Shown piece after piece: positions 26,242 to 35,107 of a stretch of 64,000 nucleotides of DNA; positions within the stretch are counted from its first letter, which is position 1, and each line of letters opens with the position of its first letter. Source of the DNA: Pacificibacter marinus (GTDB lineage: Bacteria; Pseudomonadota; Alphaproteobacteria; Rhodobacterales; Rhodobacteraceae); contig NZ_JAHKPU010000032.1 of the NCBI RefSeq assembly GCF_018860505.1, positions 124,001 through 188,000 on the forward strand, in the 5' to 3' direction. The notes under the pieces were generated by a model that saw nothing but the letters and a program-made list of their open reading frames with translations, was not told the DNA's origin and did not search any database. Position numbers and translations under genes: made by a program.

Positions 26242-27309
26242 TTAAGAAGCTGTGGCCAAAATGGCCCCTGCGCGGTCGATCACCACGATGTCATACTGAA
26301 TTGTTGCGCCATCACAACCTGTTTTAAACCGCGCATTGACGGTGTCTAAGGCTGTTTCAGCCACGGTTTTTGCAAAAATAGGGCCTGCGATCTGGCTGGC
26401 CTCAAGGGCCGTATTGGCAGAGGCAATGTCAGGCAGATCAAGACGGTCTGCCCAAAATTGCAAGTCCACTTGGCCGCGTTTGGAATGCAAATCCATCTCG
26501 CCTTGGGCAAGCTTTGCGATTTTGCCGATACCACCGCCAATGGTCACGCGTGGCACAGGGTGTTTGACGATATATTTCAACATCCCGCCAACGAAATCGC
26601 CCATATCCAGCATAGCTGCATCTGTCAGCCCATGGTGCGCCTGAACAATGCGTTCAGACGTGGCGCCTGTGCAGCCAGACAGATGCGACAGACCTTCGGC
26701 ACGGGCCACATCAACACCACGATGAATAGAGGCGATCCAAGCGGCACATGAAAACGGCCTCACGACACCTGTGGTGCCCAAAACGGACAAGCCGCCCAGA
26801 ATACCGAGGCGCGGGTTCCATGTTTTCAGGGCGATCTCAGCACCATCAGGGATAGAGATCGTGATCTCGACATCAGGGCTTTGCCCCAAACGTGCGGCCA
26901 TCTCGGTGACTTGCGCTGTCATCATTTCGCGCGGGACAGGATTGATCGCGGGTTCACCCACGCCAATCGGCAGGCCTGCTTTGGTCACGGTGCCCACGCC
27001 CTCGCCCGCTTTGAACACGACACCACCAGTTGAGCGCGATACTCTGGCGCGAATTTCAGCCCCATGGGTGACATCGGGATCATCGCCTGCGTCTTTGATG
27101 ATACCCGCCTCGGCCCAACCCGCGCCCTGTTCAGTCCCTGTCGCTGTATAAGATAGAGCAAATTCAGGCCGCTCGCCCTTTGGCAAAGTGATGCGCGCCT
27201 TATCGGGAAAGCCCTCGCCCCACAGCTGCATCAAAGCCGCGCGCGTGGCGGCGGTGGCACAAGCGCCCGTGGTCCAGCCCCGGCGCAATGGTGTGGGTGT
27301 ATTTGTCAT
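26242..27309 (-). CDS. cbiD: cobalt-precorrin-5B (C1)-methyltransferase CbiD
   Basis: CbiD methylates C1 of the corrin precursor with deacylation. The 355 residues carry RRGWTTGACATAATRAAL at the start, and KAGEGVGTVTKAGLPIGVGEPAINPVPR-like sequence (about 100-128). CbiD is named from the anaerobic route, where CobF does the equivalent step in the classical aerobic one, so a hybrid pathway is suggested. The ATG at 27309 gives the family's usual N-terminus; the frame is open to 27372. Divergent from cobA. Confidence 0.94.
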   Translation of the reverse strand: MTNTPTPLRRGWTTGACATAATRAALMQLWGEGFPDKARITLPKGERPEFALSYTATGTEQGAGWAEAGIIKDAGDDPDVTHGAEIRARVSRSTGGVVFKAGEGVGTVTKAGLPIGVGEPAINPVPREMMTAQVTEMAARLGQSPDVEITISIPDGAEIALKTWNPRLGILGGLSVLGTTGVVRPFSCAAWIASIHRGVDVARAEGLSHLSGCTGATSERIVQAHHGLTDAAMLDMGDFVGGMLKYIVKHPVPRVTIGGGIGKIAKLAQGEMDLHSKRGQVDLQFWADRLDLPDIASANTALEASQIAGPIFAKTVAETALDTVNARFKTGCDGATIQYDIVVIDRAGAILATAS

Positions 27310-27425
27310 TGTGCCGACTATAAAACGGGCCTGTGACGAATTGCTATGCGTTTTCTTGTCCAAAGGCGACACAAGTGCTTCTGACGGGCCTTTCCTAGCT
27401 CCGCCCGCTGCGTCATAAATCGATT

Positions 27426-28295
27426 ATGACAGAATCAACACTCACCACACTTCCCTTGCCCAATGGCAATTGGCCCGCCATCGAACCCGGATGGGTTTGG
27501 CTCTGCGGCGCAGGCCCCGGCGACCCCGGTCTTATGACATTGCATGCGGTGAATGCGCTGCGCCAAGCGGACGTGATTGTATATGACGCACTGGTTGCGC
27601 CTGAAATTTTGCAATGGGCGCGTGATGACGCTGAAAAAATATATGCAGGCAAACGTGGTGGCAAACCGTCTGCCAAGCAGATCGATATTTCTCTGACCTT
27701 GGTGGAATTGGCACAACAAGGCAAACGGGTGATGCGGCTCAAAGGTGGCGATCCTTTTGTCTTTGGTCGTGGTGGCGAAGAAGCGCAGACCTTGATCCAA
27801 CACGGGATCAATGTGCGCATTGTCCCCGGCATTTCCGCGGGCATCGGCGGTTTGGCCTATGCGGGTATTCCTGTGACCCACCGCGATGTGAACCAAGCCG
27901 TCACCTTTGTCACGGGCCACGATCAAACCGGCGAAGCGACGAAGACGCTTGATTGGGATGCTTTGTCACGCGCCTCAGGTGTCTTGGTCATCTATATGGG
28001 CATGAAACACGCGCCCTCTATTCGTGCAGGCCTGCTTGGGGCAGGACGCGGGATGGGTGAGCCGGTCGCTATTGTGTCCCAAGCGACGACACCAAACCAA
28101 AAGGTGTTAGAGACCACTTTGGGCGCAATGCTGGGCGACATCGCCAATACCGACATGGGGCCGCCTGCGATTATCTGCGTGGGGCGTTCCGTTTTGATGC
28201 GTCAGGTATTGGATTGGCAGGCTTTGGAGCGGGGCGAAAAACCACGCAATCTTGACCCTTTGGGACGCGGAAAACCCGCTGAGTTGCGCGATTGA
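27426..28295 (+). CDS. cobA: uroporphyrinogen-III C-methyltransferase CobA
   Basis: CobA makes precorrin-2 from uroporphyrinogen III by two SAM-dependent methylations, the branch point to cobalamin and siroheme. The 289 residues hold VWLCGAGPGDPGLMTLHA, VMRLKGGDPFVFGRGGEEA and the VVPGISAG-like loop, here VPGISAGIGG. It has no CysG-type oxidase/ferrochelatase domain. No good ribosome site precedes the ATG at 27426. I looked for a cobalamin riboswitch in the 116-bp gap to cbiD and found none. Confidence 0.95.
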   Translation: MTESTLTTLPLPNGNWPAIEPGWVWLCGAGPGDPGLMTLHAVNALRQADVIVYDALVAPEILQWARDDAEKIYAGKRGGKPSAKQIDISLTLVELAQQGKRVMRLKGGDPFVFGRGGEEAQTLIQHGINVRIVPGISAGIGGLAYAGIPVTHRDVNQAVTFVTGHDQTGEATKTLDWDALSRASGVLVIYMGMKHAPSIRAGLLGAGRGMGEPVAIVSQATTPNQKVLETTLGAMLGDIANTDMGPPAIICVGRSVLMRQVLDWQALERGEKPRNLDPLGRGKPAELRD

Positions 28296-29581
28296 CCCGT
28301 GCCGTCTTGATCGCCGCTCCCAGCTCTGGATCCGGCAAAACCACTTTAACTTTGGGAATTTTGCGCGCGCTGACGCGACGTGGTCATGCTGTACGTGGCG
28401 CAAAATCAGGCCCTGATTATATTGATCCACGCTTTCATGAAGCTGCCTGCGGGCAGCCCTGTTTCAATCTTGATGCATGGGCGATGGGCGATGGTCGTCT
28501 GAAATCCATTGCGCAATGTGGCACTGACACAACGTTGGTCATTGAGGGTGCGATGGGATTGTTTGACGGTGCGCCAAGCCTTGATCCTGCATTGGATGGC
28601 AAGGGGGCTTCGGCTGATCTGGCGCGGCTTTTTGATATTCCGGTGATCTTGGTGATTGATGCCGCGCGTATGGCGCAAAGCATTGGTGCAGTTGTGGCGG
28701 GATTTATCGCGCATGATCCACGTATCAACATAGCGGGAATCATCTTGAATAAGGTCGGATCACAGCGTCACCGTGATATGCTTGTGCGTGCTTTGGCCCA
28801 TGTGAATGTGCCAGTTTTGGGCGCTGTGCCGCGCAGCGCTGATATTATTCACCCAGATCGTCATCTTGGATTGGTTCAAGCCCAAGAGCGCCATGATTTG
28901 GATGCTTATCTAAACACTGTGGCTGACAGCCTTGCCGCTCATGTCGATCTGGAAGCTATTTTGACATGCGCGGGTGAGGTCGCCCCTGCCCCGAAACATG
29001 CCGCTTTGACGCCTCCTGCGCAAACCATTGCCGTGGCACAAGACGCCGCCTTTGCCTTTGCCTATCCGCATCTTTTGGCAGATTGGCGCTCTCAAGGCGC
29101 TGAGGTTTCGGTCTTTTCGCCTCTCGCAGATCAAGCACCGCCGCCAGTCGAATTGACCTATTTGCCCGGTGGCTACCCCGAATTATACGCGGGCCAGTTG
29201 GCAAGCAATCATCACTTCATGCAAGGCCTACGCGAAGCCGCCGCACGTCGTGCCGTTTATGGCGAATGCGGTGGATATATGGTTTTGGGCGATGGCATGA
29301 TCGACGCCACAGGCCATCGGCATAAGATGGCGGGGCTTTTGGGGTTAGAGACATCCTTCGCAACACGTCAGCTGCATTTGGGCTACCGTGCAGTGCAATC
29401 TGAATGCGGGATTTTCCAAGGATCGTGGCGCGCGCATGAATTTCACTACGCCACCACATTGAAAGCCACAGGCAGACCTTTGTTTAAGGTCAAAGACGCT
29501 ATGGATCAGGAATTGCCTGACACAGGATTGATCAACGGATCGGTGTCAGGGTCGTTCATGCATTTGATCGACCGCGCATAA
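28292..29581 (+). CDS. cobB: cobyrinate a,c-diamide synthase CobB (TTG start)
   Basis: CobB amidates carboxylates a and c of the corrin ring with glutamine and ATP. The 429 residues start with the P-loop AAPSSGSGKTTLTLGIL and contain IEGAMGLFDG, and the glutamine amidotransferase part with the nucleophile in YGECGGYMVLGDG and the helper region near HEFHYATT. The only in-frame start at this position is TTG, overlapping the cobA stop as TTGA, so translation depends on coupling. Length and domain order are normal. Confidence 0.95.
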   Translation: MTRAVLIAAPSSGSGKTTLTLGILRALTRRGHAVRGAKSGPDYIDPRFHEAACGQPCFNLDAWAMGDGRLKSIAQCGTDTTLVIEGAMGLFDGAPSLDPALDGKGASADLARLFDIPVILVIDAARMAQSIGAVVAGFIAHDPRINIAGIILNKVGSQRHRDMLVRALAHVNVPVLGAVPRSADIIHPDRHLGLVQAQERHDLDAYLNTVADSLAAHVDLEAILTCAGEVAPAPKHAALTPPAQTIAVAQDAAFAFAYPHLLADWRSQGAEVSVFSPLADQAPPPVELTYLPGGYPELYAGQLASNHHFMQGLREAAARRAVYGECGGYMVLGDGMIDATGHRHKMAGLLGLETSFATRQLHLGYRAVQSECGIFQGSWRAHEFHYATTLKATGRPLFKVKDAMDQELPDTGLINGSVSGSFMHLIDRA

Positions 29582-29692
29582 CGCCGAATGATCACAATTG
29601 TGGTGCCCCATGCGCACAATTTGTCGCGTGTTTTTTGCGCATAAAAACGTTACACACATAGGCCTGACGCCTTGGCCAAAAGAAGTTTCATC

Positions 29693-30910
29693 ATGACAAG
29701 CCCGATTTTACCTGCCGATCACGCCCGCGCCAAACGCAATGTCTATATCTTGGTGGCGGCGCAAGCCTTTTTGGGCGCGCAGATGGCGATGATTTTCACC
29801 ATCGCTGGGCTTGCGGGGCAATCTTTGGCATCGAACCTGTGTTTCGCGACTCTGCCAATCACGGCCACTGTACTGGGATCGATGTTAACGGCGACGCCGA
29901 TGTCGAACATCATGCAAAAACATGGGCGCAGGGTCGGGTTTTTCATCGGCGCTGGCGCTGGCGCGCTGGGCGCGGCCATTGGTGCCATCGCTTTGCTGCA
30001 ACAAAACTTTTGGTTGTTCGTTGTCGGTGGTTTGTTCACCGGCGTATATCAATCCTCCCAAGGTTTCTTTCGCTTTGCAGCCACCGACACGGCCTCAGAA
30101 GAATTTCGCCCCAAGGCGATTTCTTATGTGATGGCGGGCGGATTGGCCTCTGCCATCATCGGACCTCAATTGGTTAAACTCACATCGCAAGCCATGGTCG
30201 TGCCGTTTCTGGGCACTTACTTGGCAGTGATTGCAATCAATATCATCGGCTCGTCGCTGTTTTTATTCCTCAACATCCCCAAGCCCCCTATTGCGAAAGC
30301 GGGTGAAAGCCTTGGGCGGTCGAAATGGCAACTGTTGAAAACGCCGCGTATTGCCGTGGCGATCATCGTTGGCATGGTGTCTTACGCCTTGATGAACCTA
30401 GTAATGACCGCGACACCTTTAGCAGTTGTGGGCTGTGGCTTCACCCAAAACAAAGCCGCCGACGTGGTGTCTTTTCACGTGTTAGCGATGTTCATTCCCT
30501 CATTCTTCACCGGTTCCTTGATTGCACGTTTTGGGGTCGAAAAAATCATGGCCATCGGTTTGGCGATTTTGGGTATGGCTGGCCTCGTGGCACTGTCGGG
30601 CATTTCACTTGGCAACTTTTTTGTCGCTCTTGTGTTCCTTGGGATCGGTTGGAATTTCGGCTTTATCGGAGCCACAGCGATGCTGTCATCGTCGCATGAG
30701 CCATCAGAGCGCGGACGCGTTCAAGGCATGAACGATCTTTTGGTGTTCGGTGGCGTGACTTTTGCCTCGCTCGCATCAGGTGGGTTGATGAACTGCTCTG
30801 GCGGCACACCGCAAGACGGGTGGAGCGCCGTGAACCTTGCGATGATCCCGCTTTTGACCTTGGCGGGGGCAGCTCTGATTTGGCTGTGGATGCAGCCGAA
30901 AAAGACTTAG
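29693..30910 (+). CDS. MFS transporter
   Basis: This 405-residue integral membrane protein has about 12 hydrophobic segments. The loop between helices 2 and 3 carries the MFS motif variant MQKHGRRVGFFIGAG. Helix 1 begins NVYILVAAQAFLGAQMAM. The substrate is unknown. The ATG at 29693 is preferred to the TTG at 29672. It lies after cobB with a 111-base gap containing the palindrome CACAATTGTG near 29594, so it is probably a separate unit. Convergent with trgB. Confidence 0.88.
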   Translation: MTSPILPADHARAKRNVYILVAAQAFLGAQMAMIFTIAGLAGQSLASNLCFATLPITATVLGSMLTATPMSNIMQKHGRRVGFFIGAGAGALGAAIGAIALLQQNFWLFVVGGLFTGVYQSSQGFFRFAATDTASEEFRPKAISYVMAGGLASAIIGPQLVKLTSQAMVVPFLGTYLAVIAINIIGSSLFLFLNIPKPPIAKAGESLGRSKWQLLKTPRIAVAIIVGMVSYALMNLVMTATPLAVVGCGFTQNKAADVVSFHVLAMFIPSFFTGSLIARFGVEKIMAIGLAILGMAGLVALSGISLGNFFVALVFLGIGWNFGFIGATAMLSSSHEPSERGRVQGMNDLLVFGGVTFASLASGGLMNCSGGTPQDGWSAVNLAMIPLLTLAGAALIWLWMQPKKT

Positions 30911-30941
30911 CCGCTTATCATTAAGAAAAAATAGGCCGAAA

Positions 30942-31811
30942 CTACGTTTGGTCTAGCCTGTCTTTGTGACGGGCCAGCCAAAGCGCTGACACCATCAAAG
31001 GCCCCGTGTCCAACGCGCCTTGATCGGCCAAAGACATCAATTCATCAAAGCTTAAAAGCAGACTGGCGATGTCTTCTTGCTCAGATGCCAGACCACCAAC
31101 GCCAACCACGGTATCAGGCAAATCAGCGATGCCCACGTATGAAGTGATGTATTCCGTCAACGCGCCTGGGGATGGGTAATAGCCACTGACAAGATGCAAA
31201 TCCCGCAAGGCAATCCCCGCCTCTTCCATGGCTTCGCGCCGTGCCGTTGTGACCTCTGTTTCACCAGCATCGACGCGACCGGCAATGGGTTCAAGCAACC
31301 ATGGCTGTGTGTCACCACGCACGAACGGAGCAATCCGAAATTGTTCAACCAACATCACGCGTTGGCGGATAGGATCATAGGGCAAGACAGTTACAGCATC
31401 AGCAGACACAAAAGCTGCGCGATCCATCGTGGCAGAGGTGCTGCCATCAAAACGTGTGTGTCTTAGTTTCAAATCCTCAACAGCGAAAAAATCGGAATAC
31501 GGATAGGCTTTAGCGTGAACATCGACTGCATCCAGTCCACGACCACGTCGCCGCAAAGATGTGCCCTGCCCCATTGGACGCCCCATGCCAGCTCTCAGTC
31601 GACTGTCGGCGCGCACCAAAATCATGCCGCGTCGTTGGGCGACTTCTTTGGCGGGCTCAAACGGCATATACGCAAGAACTTCATGCGCGGCTGCAGTGAT
31701 CAAATCAGCCGTTAGCGCGGGTTCTGATCCATCCAAGACTTCACAAAGATAAGCAATCTCGTCGTCTGCAAAACGCCCTTTGAGCGTTTCAAACGCTGAA
31801 TTTACGACCAT
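30942..31811 (-). CDS. trgB: NUDIX ADP-ribose pyrophosphatase, TrgB family
   Basis: This 289-residue NUDIX hydrolase probably cleaves ADP-ribose to AMP and ribose-5-phosphate. The NUDIX box is complete: GRVDAGE, then ARREAMEEAGI. A proline about 15 residues later (in YYPSPGA) marks the ADP-ribose subfamily. It lies directly after trgA; R. sphaeroides trgAB was described as a tellurite-resistance locus and TrgB as a NUDIX ADP-ribose pyrophosphatase. The ATG at 31811 overlaps the trgA end by 10 bases; the frame is open to 31925. Last gene of phr-cfa-trgA-trgB. Confidence 0.88.
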   Translation of the reverse strand: MVVNSAFETLKGRFADDEIAYLCEVLDGSEPALTADLITAAAHEVLAYMPFEPAKEVAQRRGMILVRADSRLRAGMGRPMGQGTSLRRRGRGLDAVDVHAKAYPYSDFFAVEDLKLRHTRFDGSTSATMDRAAFVSADAVTVLPYDPIRQRVMLVEQFRIAPFVRGDTQPWLLEPIAGRVDAGETEVTTARREAMEEAGIALRDLHLVSGYYPSPGALTEYITSYVGIADLPDTVVGVGGLASEQEDIASLLLSFDELMSLADQGALDTGPLMVSALWLARHKDRLDQT

Positions 31812-32242
31812 TTGCGTCCTACTTTTTCGACAATCCAGCCCCCGAACAGGCCGCCAAAGATCAACACGATCAGAATATCCCATTTCAACATTAACAAAAA
31901 GTGTTCCCCCATAAGTGCGACACAATTCGTCACCGCATGGATCGGGCCGTCATAGCGATTGCGCATCGAGCGGCGGATCATTTCTTCGAATGAGAAGTAA
32001 AACACACAGTATAAGACCAGCAAAAAGATTGCCGTCAGACCATATCCGTAGGCTGCACGCATCGAATCGCCTGCCCGCTTGCCCGCAAAGGTCCAGCCAA
32101 CAAAGCCGCCGAAGCCCGCGCTGATCAAAAGCAATTTCCCAACCTGCGATCCCTCAGGAAGATAGGGAATAACCAATTGCGCCGAGAACCAGCCAACGAG
32201 GGCATACCAAAAGAGAGCTGCGAGTTTGGGCGCTGTAGGCAT
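31802..32242 (-). CDS. trgA: TrgA family membrane protein
   Basis: This 146-residue inner-membrane protein has about four hydrophobic segments and starts MPTAPKLAALFWYALVGWFS, typical of TrgA. The biochemical role is unknown; the family is named for tellurite resistance in R. sphaeroides. It starts 3 bases after the cfa stop and overlaps trgB. Its position between a membrane-lipid enzyme and a NUDIX hydrolase suggests a role in membrane or oxidative stress rather than tellurite alone (inference). Confidence 0.82.
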   Translation of the reverse strand: MPTAPKLAALFWYALVGWFSAQLVIPYLPEGSQVGKLLLISAGFGGFVGWTFAGKRAGDSMRAAYGYGLTAIFLLVLYCVFYFSFEEMIRRSMRNRYDGPIHAVTNCVALMGEHFLLMLKWDILIVLIFGGLFGGWIVEKVGRKWS

Positions 32243-32245
32243 ATG

Positions 32246-33493
32246 TTACCGATCCAGTTTGGACATTGTGATCTGTGTTACGTCGCAATTTCCACTGTGA
32301 AACGTCGCAGCGCAAGAGGTCAGATAAAAATTCCACATTTTACGGAACTCTGTGTCAAATCCGAGCGGTTCAATTTGATCCCAGTTGGCGTTGAAAGCCT
32401 CATACCACATGCGCAGTGTCTTGCTGTAGCTTTCGCCGAACTCTTTTGATTGCTCGAACGTCAAACCAGAGTCAGCAATCTGTGCCCGTAAGACGGTCGG
32501 GCATGGCAACATACCGCCCGGAAAGATGTGTTTTTGGATAAAATCAACGGACTTGCGGTAAATTTCAAACCGGCGATCCTGCACGGTGATGATTTGCAAC
32601 GTGGCGCGGGCTTTCGGTTTCAAACACCGCCGGACCGTCTCAAAATAAACCGGCCAATATTTTTCTCCAACGGCTTCGAACATTTCAATCGACGCGATCC
32701 CGTCATACTGGCCGGTCTCGTCGCGGTAGTCTTGTAATTTCAGCGTCACCAAATCAGATAGTCCAGCCTTTTCAATACGATTCATCGCAAAGTTAAACTG
32801 TTCTTGCGAAATGGTCAGCCCTGTCACTTTCAAACCGCGATGCTTGGCTGCATATTCCGCAAAGCCGCCCCAACCACAGCCGATTTCCAACACATGATCC
32901 CCAGCTTTCACACCCATTTCATCGACCATGGAGCGATATTTGGCGATCTGGGCCTCAGACAGGGTTTCTGAATTGGTTTCAAACAAGGCCGAAGAATAGG
33001 TCATGCTGTCATCCAGCCACAGTCCATAAAACGTATTGCCCAAATCATAGTGATGCGAGATGTTTTTGCGGGCTTGGCGCTTGGAATTTGAATTTAACCA
33101 ATGGCGCAGACGCTCATAGGCGCGCACCAGCTTCATACCAGGAAAGCTGTCATACATGTCGTCATTGTCGGCATGAACCAAATCCATGAATGCCTGCAAA
33201 TCAGGCGTGTCCCAACCACCTTGTACGTAATCTTCACAAAATCCCAGATCACCTTCACGGATGAGCCGCGCAAAAACATCGTCATTTTTCAGCACAACAA
33301 CAGCGTGAGGTCCATCGGCAAGGCCTTTGGCACGAAAAACACGCCCATCTGTCAGTACAAAATCAAGCTGCCCGCGTTCCAATCTGCTGATCATCGCAAA
33401 GGCTTGAGCAAAATAACGTGGCAGATTGCTTTGCCCCTGTGTGCTGGTCAAAACCTCGGTATCGTCAAGCGGTGTTGCAGCATAATCAAGCAT
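32246..33493 (-). CDS. cfa: cyclopropane-fatty-acyl-phospholipid synthase family protein
   Basis: This SAM-dependent methyltransferase modifies unsaturated phospholipid acyl chains. The 415 residues include the SAM motif VLEIGCGWGGFAEYAA (about 195-210) and typical Cfa stretches KNISHHYDLGN and MTYSSALFE. The ATG at 33493 has AAAGGGG upstream; the frame is open to 33523. In R. sphaeroides a cfa gene next to the photolyase gene is part of the RpoE singlet-oxygen response, and here too cfa follows phr by 99 bases. Confidence 0.93.
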   Translation of the reverse strand: MLDYAATPLDDTEVLTSTQGQSNLPRYFAQAFAMISRLERGQLDFVLTDGRVFRAKGLADGPHAVVVLKNDDVFARLIREGDLGFCEDYVQGGWDTPDLQAFMDLVHADNDDMYDSFPGMKLVRAYERLRHWLNSNSKRQARKNISHHYDLGNTFYGLWLDDSMTYSSALFETNSETLSEAQIAKYRSMVDEMGVKAGDHVLEIGCGWGGFAEYAAKHRGLKVTGLTISQEQFNFAMNRIEKAGLSDLVTLKLQDYRDETGQYDGIASIEMFEAVGEKYWPVYFETVRRCLKPKARATLQIITVQDRRFEIYRKSVDFIQKHIFPGGMLPCPTVLRAQIADSGLTFEQSKEFGESYSKTLRMWYEAFNANWDQIEPLGFDTEFRKMWNFYLTSCAATFHSGNCDVTQITMSKLDR

Positions 33494-33553
33494 AATAGCC
33501 CCTTTATCGGTTGTCGGTCCCACCTGTTTTTCAAAGGATGTCCCGTCAAATTT

Positions 33554-33579
33554 ATCATATTTTGCGCGACTCGTCGCGT
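33554..33579 (-). promoter_or_regulatory. palindrome and -10-like hexamer between phr and cfa
   Basis: A palindrome CGCGAC-TC-GTCGCG (33565-33578) is followed on the minus strand by TATGAT (33559-33554). It could be an operator overlapping a second promoter for cfa. The -35 element is poor. Confidence 0.3.
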
Positions 33580-33592
33580 GGCAGCCCTAATT

Positions 33593-34999
33593 TTAGGCGG
33601 ATTTTGGCAAAACACTGTATGCGTCAAGCGCACGTAATCGCCCTTCGTTCAAAGTCGCTATGGGTTTTGGGTAGCTGTCTTGCGGTGCCAAAGACCATGA
33701 TTTTGGAATGGCGTCATAATAGCTAAGTGCCGTTTCACTGGGATGAACTTGACCTTCTGCAAGCCATCGGCCCAAGTACACGCCCTGCTTGTCGAATTTC
33801 TCGATCTGCCCGTCTGGATTAAAGATACGGAAATAGGGCGACGCATCTGGCCCGCAGCCTGCAACCCATTGCCACCCCATCGCATTCGCGGCGGGATCCC
33901 AATCAATCAAACAGTCCTCAAACCAAGCGCGCCCCAGACGCCAGTCCGTCATCAAATGTTTGGTCAAATATGAGGCAACGATCATCCGCGCGCGGTTGTG
34001 CATCGTGCCCGTCACATAGAGTTCGCGCATGGCGGCATCGACAAATTTGATACCTGTTTGTCCACGCCGCCAACGTTCGACGTCAGGACGCGACGCATCC
34101 GTATTCCACGGGAAATCCCCCCAATGCGATCGATAATTCTCTGTCGGCAAATCTGGTCTGTGATACAATAAATGATAGGCAAACTCGCGCCAGACCAGTT
34201 CTTTCAAAAAATGCTCTGCCCCTGCGGCGCCCTCTTCCAGCGCCCTTTGAGCTGCACGCCAGATTTGGCGGGGGGAAATTTCGCCATAAGTCAGGTTTTC
34301 AGACAGGCCAGAGCATACAGGCTCTGCCGGAAAATCACGGCGGGCTTTGTAATGGCCTATGTGGTCTTCGATAAACCGTGCAAGACGCGTTTGGGCTGCG
34401 GTCTCACCCACGTGAACATGGTGGATTACGACATCTGCCCCGCGCTTCATCGCGGCCCCAAGTTGCCAGTCTTCTAGCGCTTCACTTGCTGGCATAGGCG
34501 CAAATTTCAAAACTGGAATTGACAAGGCCGCATCTACGTCGCGCTGTTTGACCGCGTTCCAATAGGGCGTGTAGACCTTATAAAATCCGCCCTGTTTGGT
34601 CTCAACGGACCACGGCTCAAACAATAAATGCCCAGCAAGGGATTGAGCCTCGACATCATGAGCCTGCAGATTGGATTTCACATCGGTGTCACGCGCAATA
34701 CATCCTGCATCATATAAGCGCGACCAAAACACCGATGTTGCGCCTGTCTCTTGGGCAAGCTGAACCAAAACATCGCGCGGCTCACCACTGCGCAGCACCA
34801 CGTCACCGCCAAGCGCTTTCAGTTGATCTTGCAGGTGCTCAAGGCCCAGCCCCATGCGCCACTTGGGCGCGGCCCCCAAAGCGTCAACAATGCCATCACG
34901 AATGAACACAGGGATCACATCGCCAGCACGCACCGCCGCACATAGTGCTGGGTTGTCCGCAAGCCGCATATCGCGCCGTATCCACCACAGTGCCGTCAT
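33593..34999 (-). CDS. phr: deoxyribodipyrimidine (CPD) photolyase
   Basis: This flavoenzyme uses blue light to split cyclobutane pyrimidine dimers. The 468 residues have an N-terminal antenna domain (about 1-130) and the FAD domain with KELVWREFAYHLLYHRP, TGTMHNRARMIVASYL and AANAMGWQWVAGCGPDASPY, all class I hallmarks. The ATG at 34999 starts MTALWWIRRDMRLADNP; the upstream ATT at 35002 is not a credible start. It is headed by an RpoE-type promoter and leads cfa-trgA-trgB. Confidence 0.95.
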   Translation of the reverse strand: MTALWWIRRDMRLADNPALCAAVRAGDVIPVFIRDGIVDALGAAPKWRMGLGLEHLQDQLKALGGDVVLRSGEPRDVLVQLAQETGATSVFWSRLYDAGCIARDTDVKSNLQAHDVEAQSLAGHLLFEPWSVETKQGGFYKVYTPYWNAVKQRDVDAALSIPVLKFAPMPASEALEDWQLGAAMKRGADVVIHHVHVGETAAQTRLARFIEDHIGHYKARRDFPAEPVCSGLSENLTYGEISPRQIWRAAQRALEEGAAGAEHFLKELVWREFAYHLLYHRPDLPTENYRSHWGDFPWNTDASRPDVERWRRGQTGIKFVDAAMRELYVTGTMHNRARMIVASYLTKHLMTDWRLGRAWFEDCLIDWDPAANAMGWQWVAGCGPDASPYFRIFNPDGQIEKFDKQGVYLGRWLAEGQVHPSETALSYYDAIPKSWSLAPQDSYPKPIATLNEGRLRALDAYSVLPKSA

Positions 35000-35031
35000 C
35001 AATCGCCCCAGTCGTAACCTGTTGTTTTAAA

Positions 35032-35060
35032 GGTTACGCAAGGGTGATGTGATTGGATCA
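35032..35060 (-). promoter_or_regulatory. RpoE (ECF, singlet-oxygen type) promoter for phr-cfa-trgAB
   Basis: On the minus strand TGATCC (35060-35055), 17 bases and GTAACC (35037-35032), that is TGATCC-N18-TAA. This matches the known RpoE/ChrR-type consensus of Rhodobacter relatives (TGATCC with a TAA-type -10). It lies about 30 bases before the photolyase start, a gene that is RpoE-controlled in R. sphaeroides. Confidence 0.7.
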
Positions 35061-35107
35061 CTTTGACAAGAGATTCAGGTCATTAAGACCCAAACGGGTT
35101 GAAAACA

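Noticed and set aside
27310-27425. Cobalamin riboswitch between cbiD and cobA
   Set aside because: The gap is only 116 bases, shorter than the usual aptamer, and I could not find the conserved B12-box sequence on either strand.
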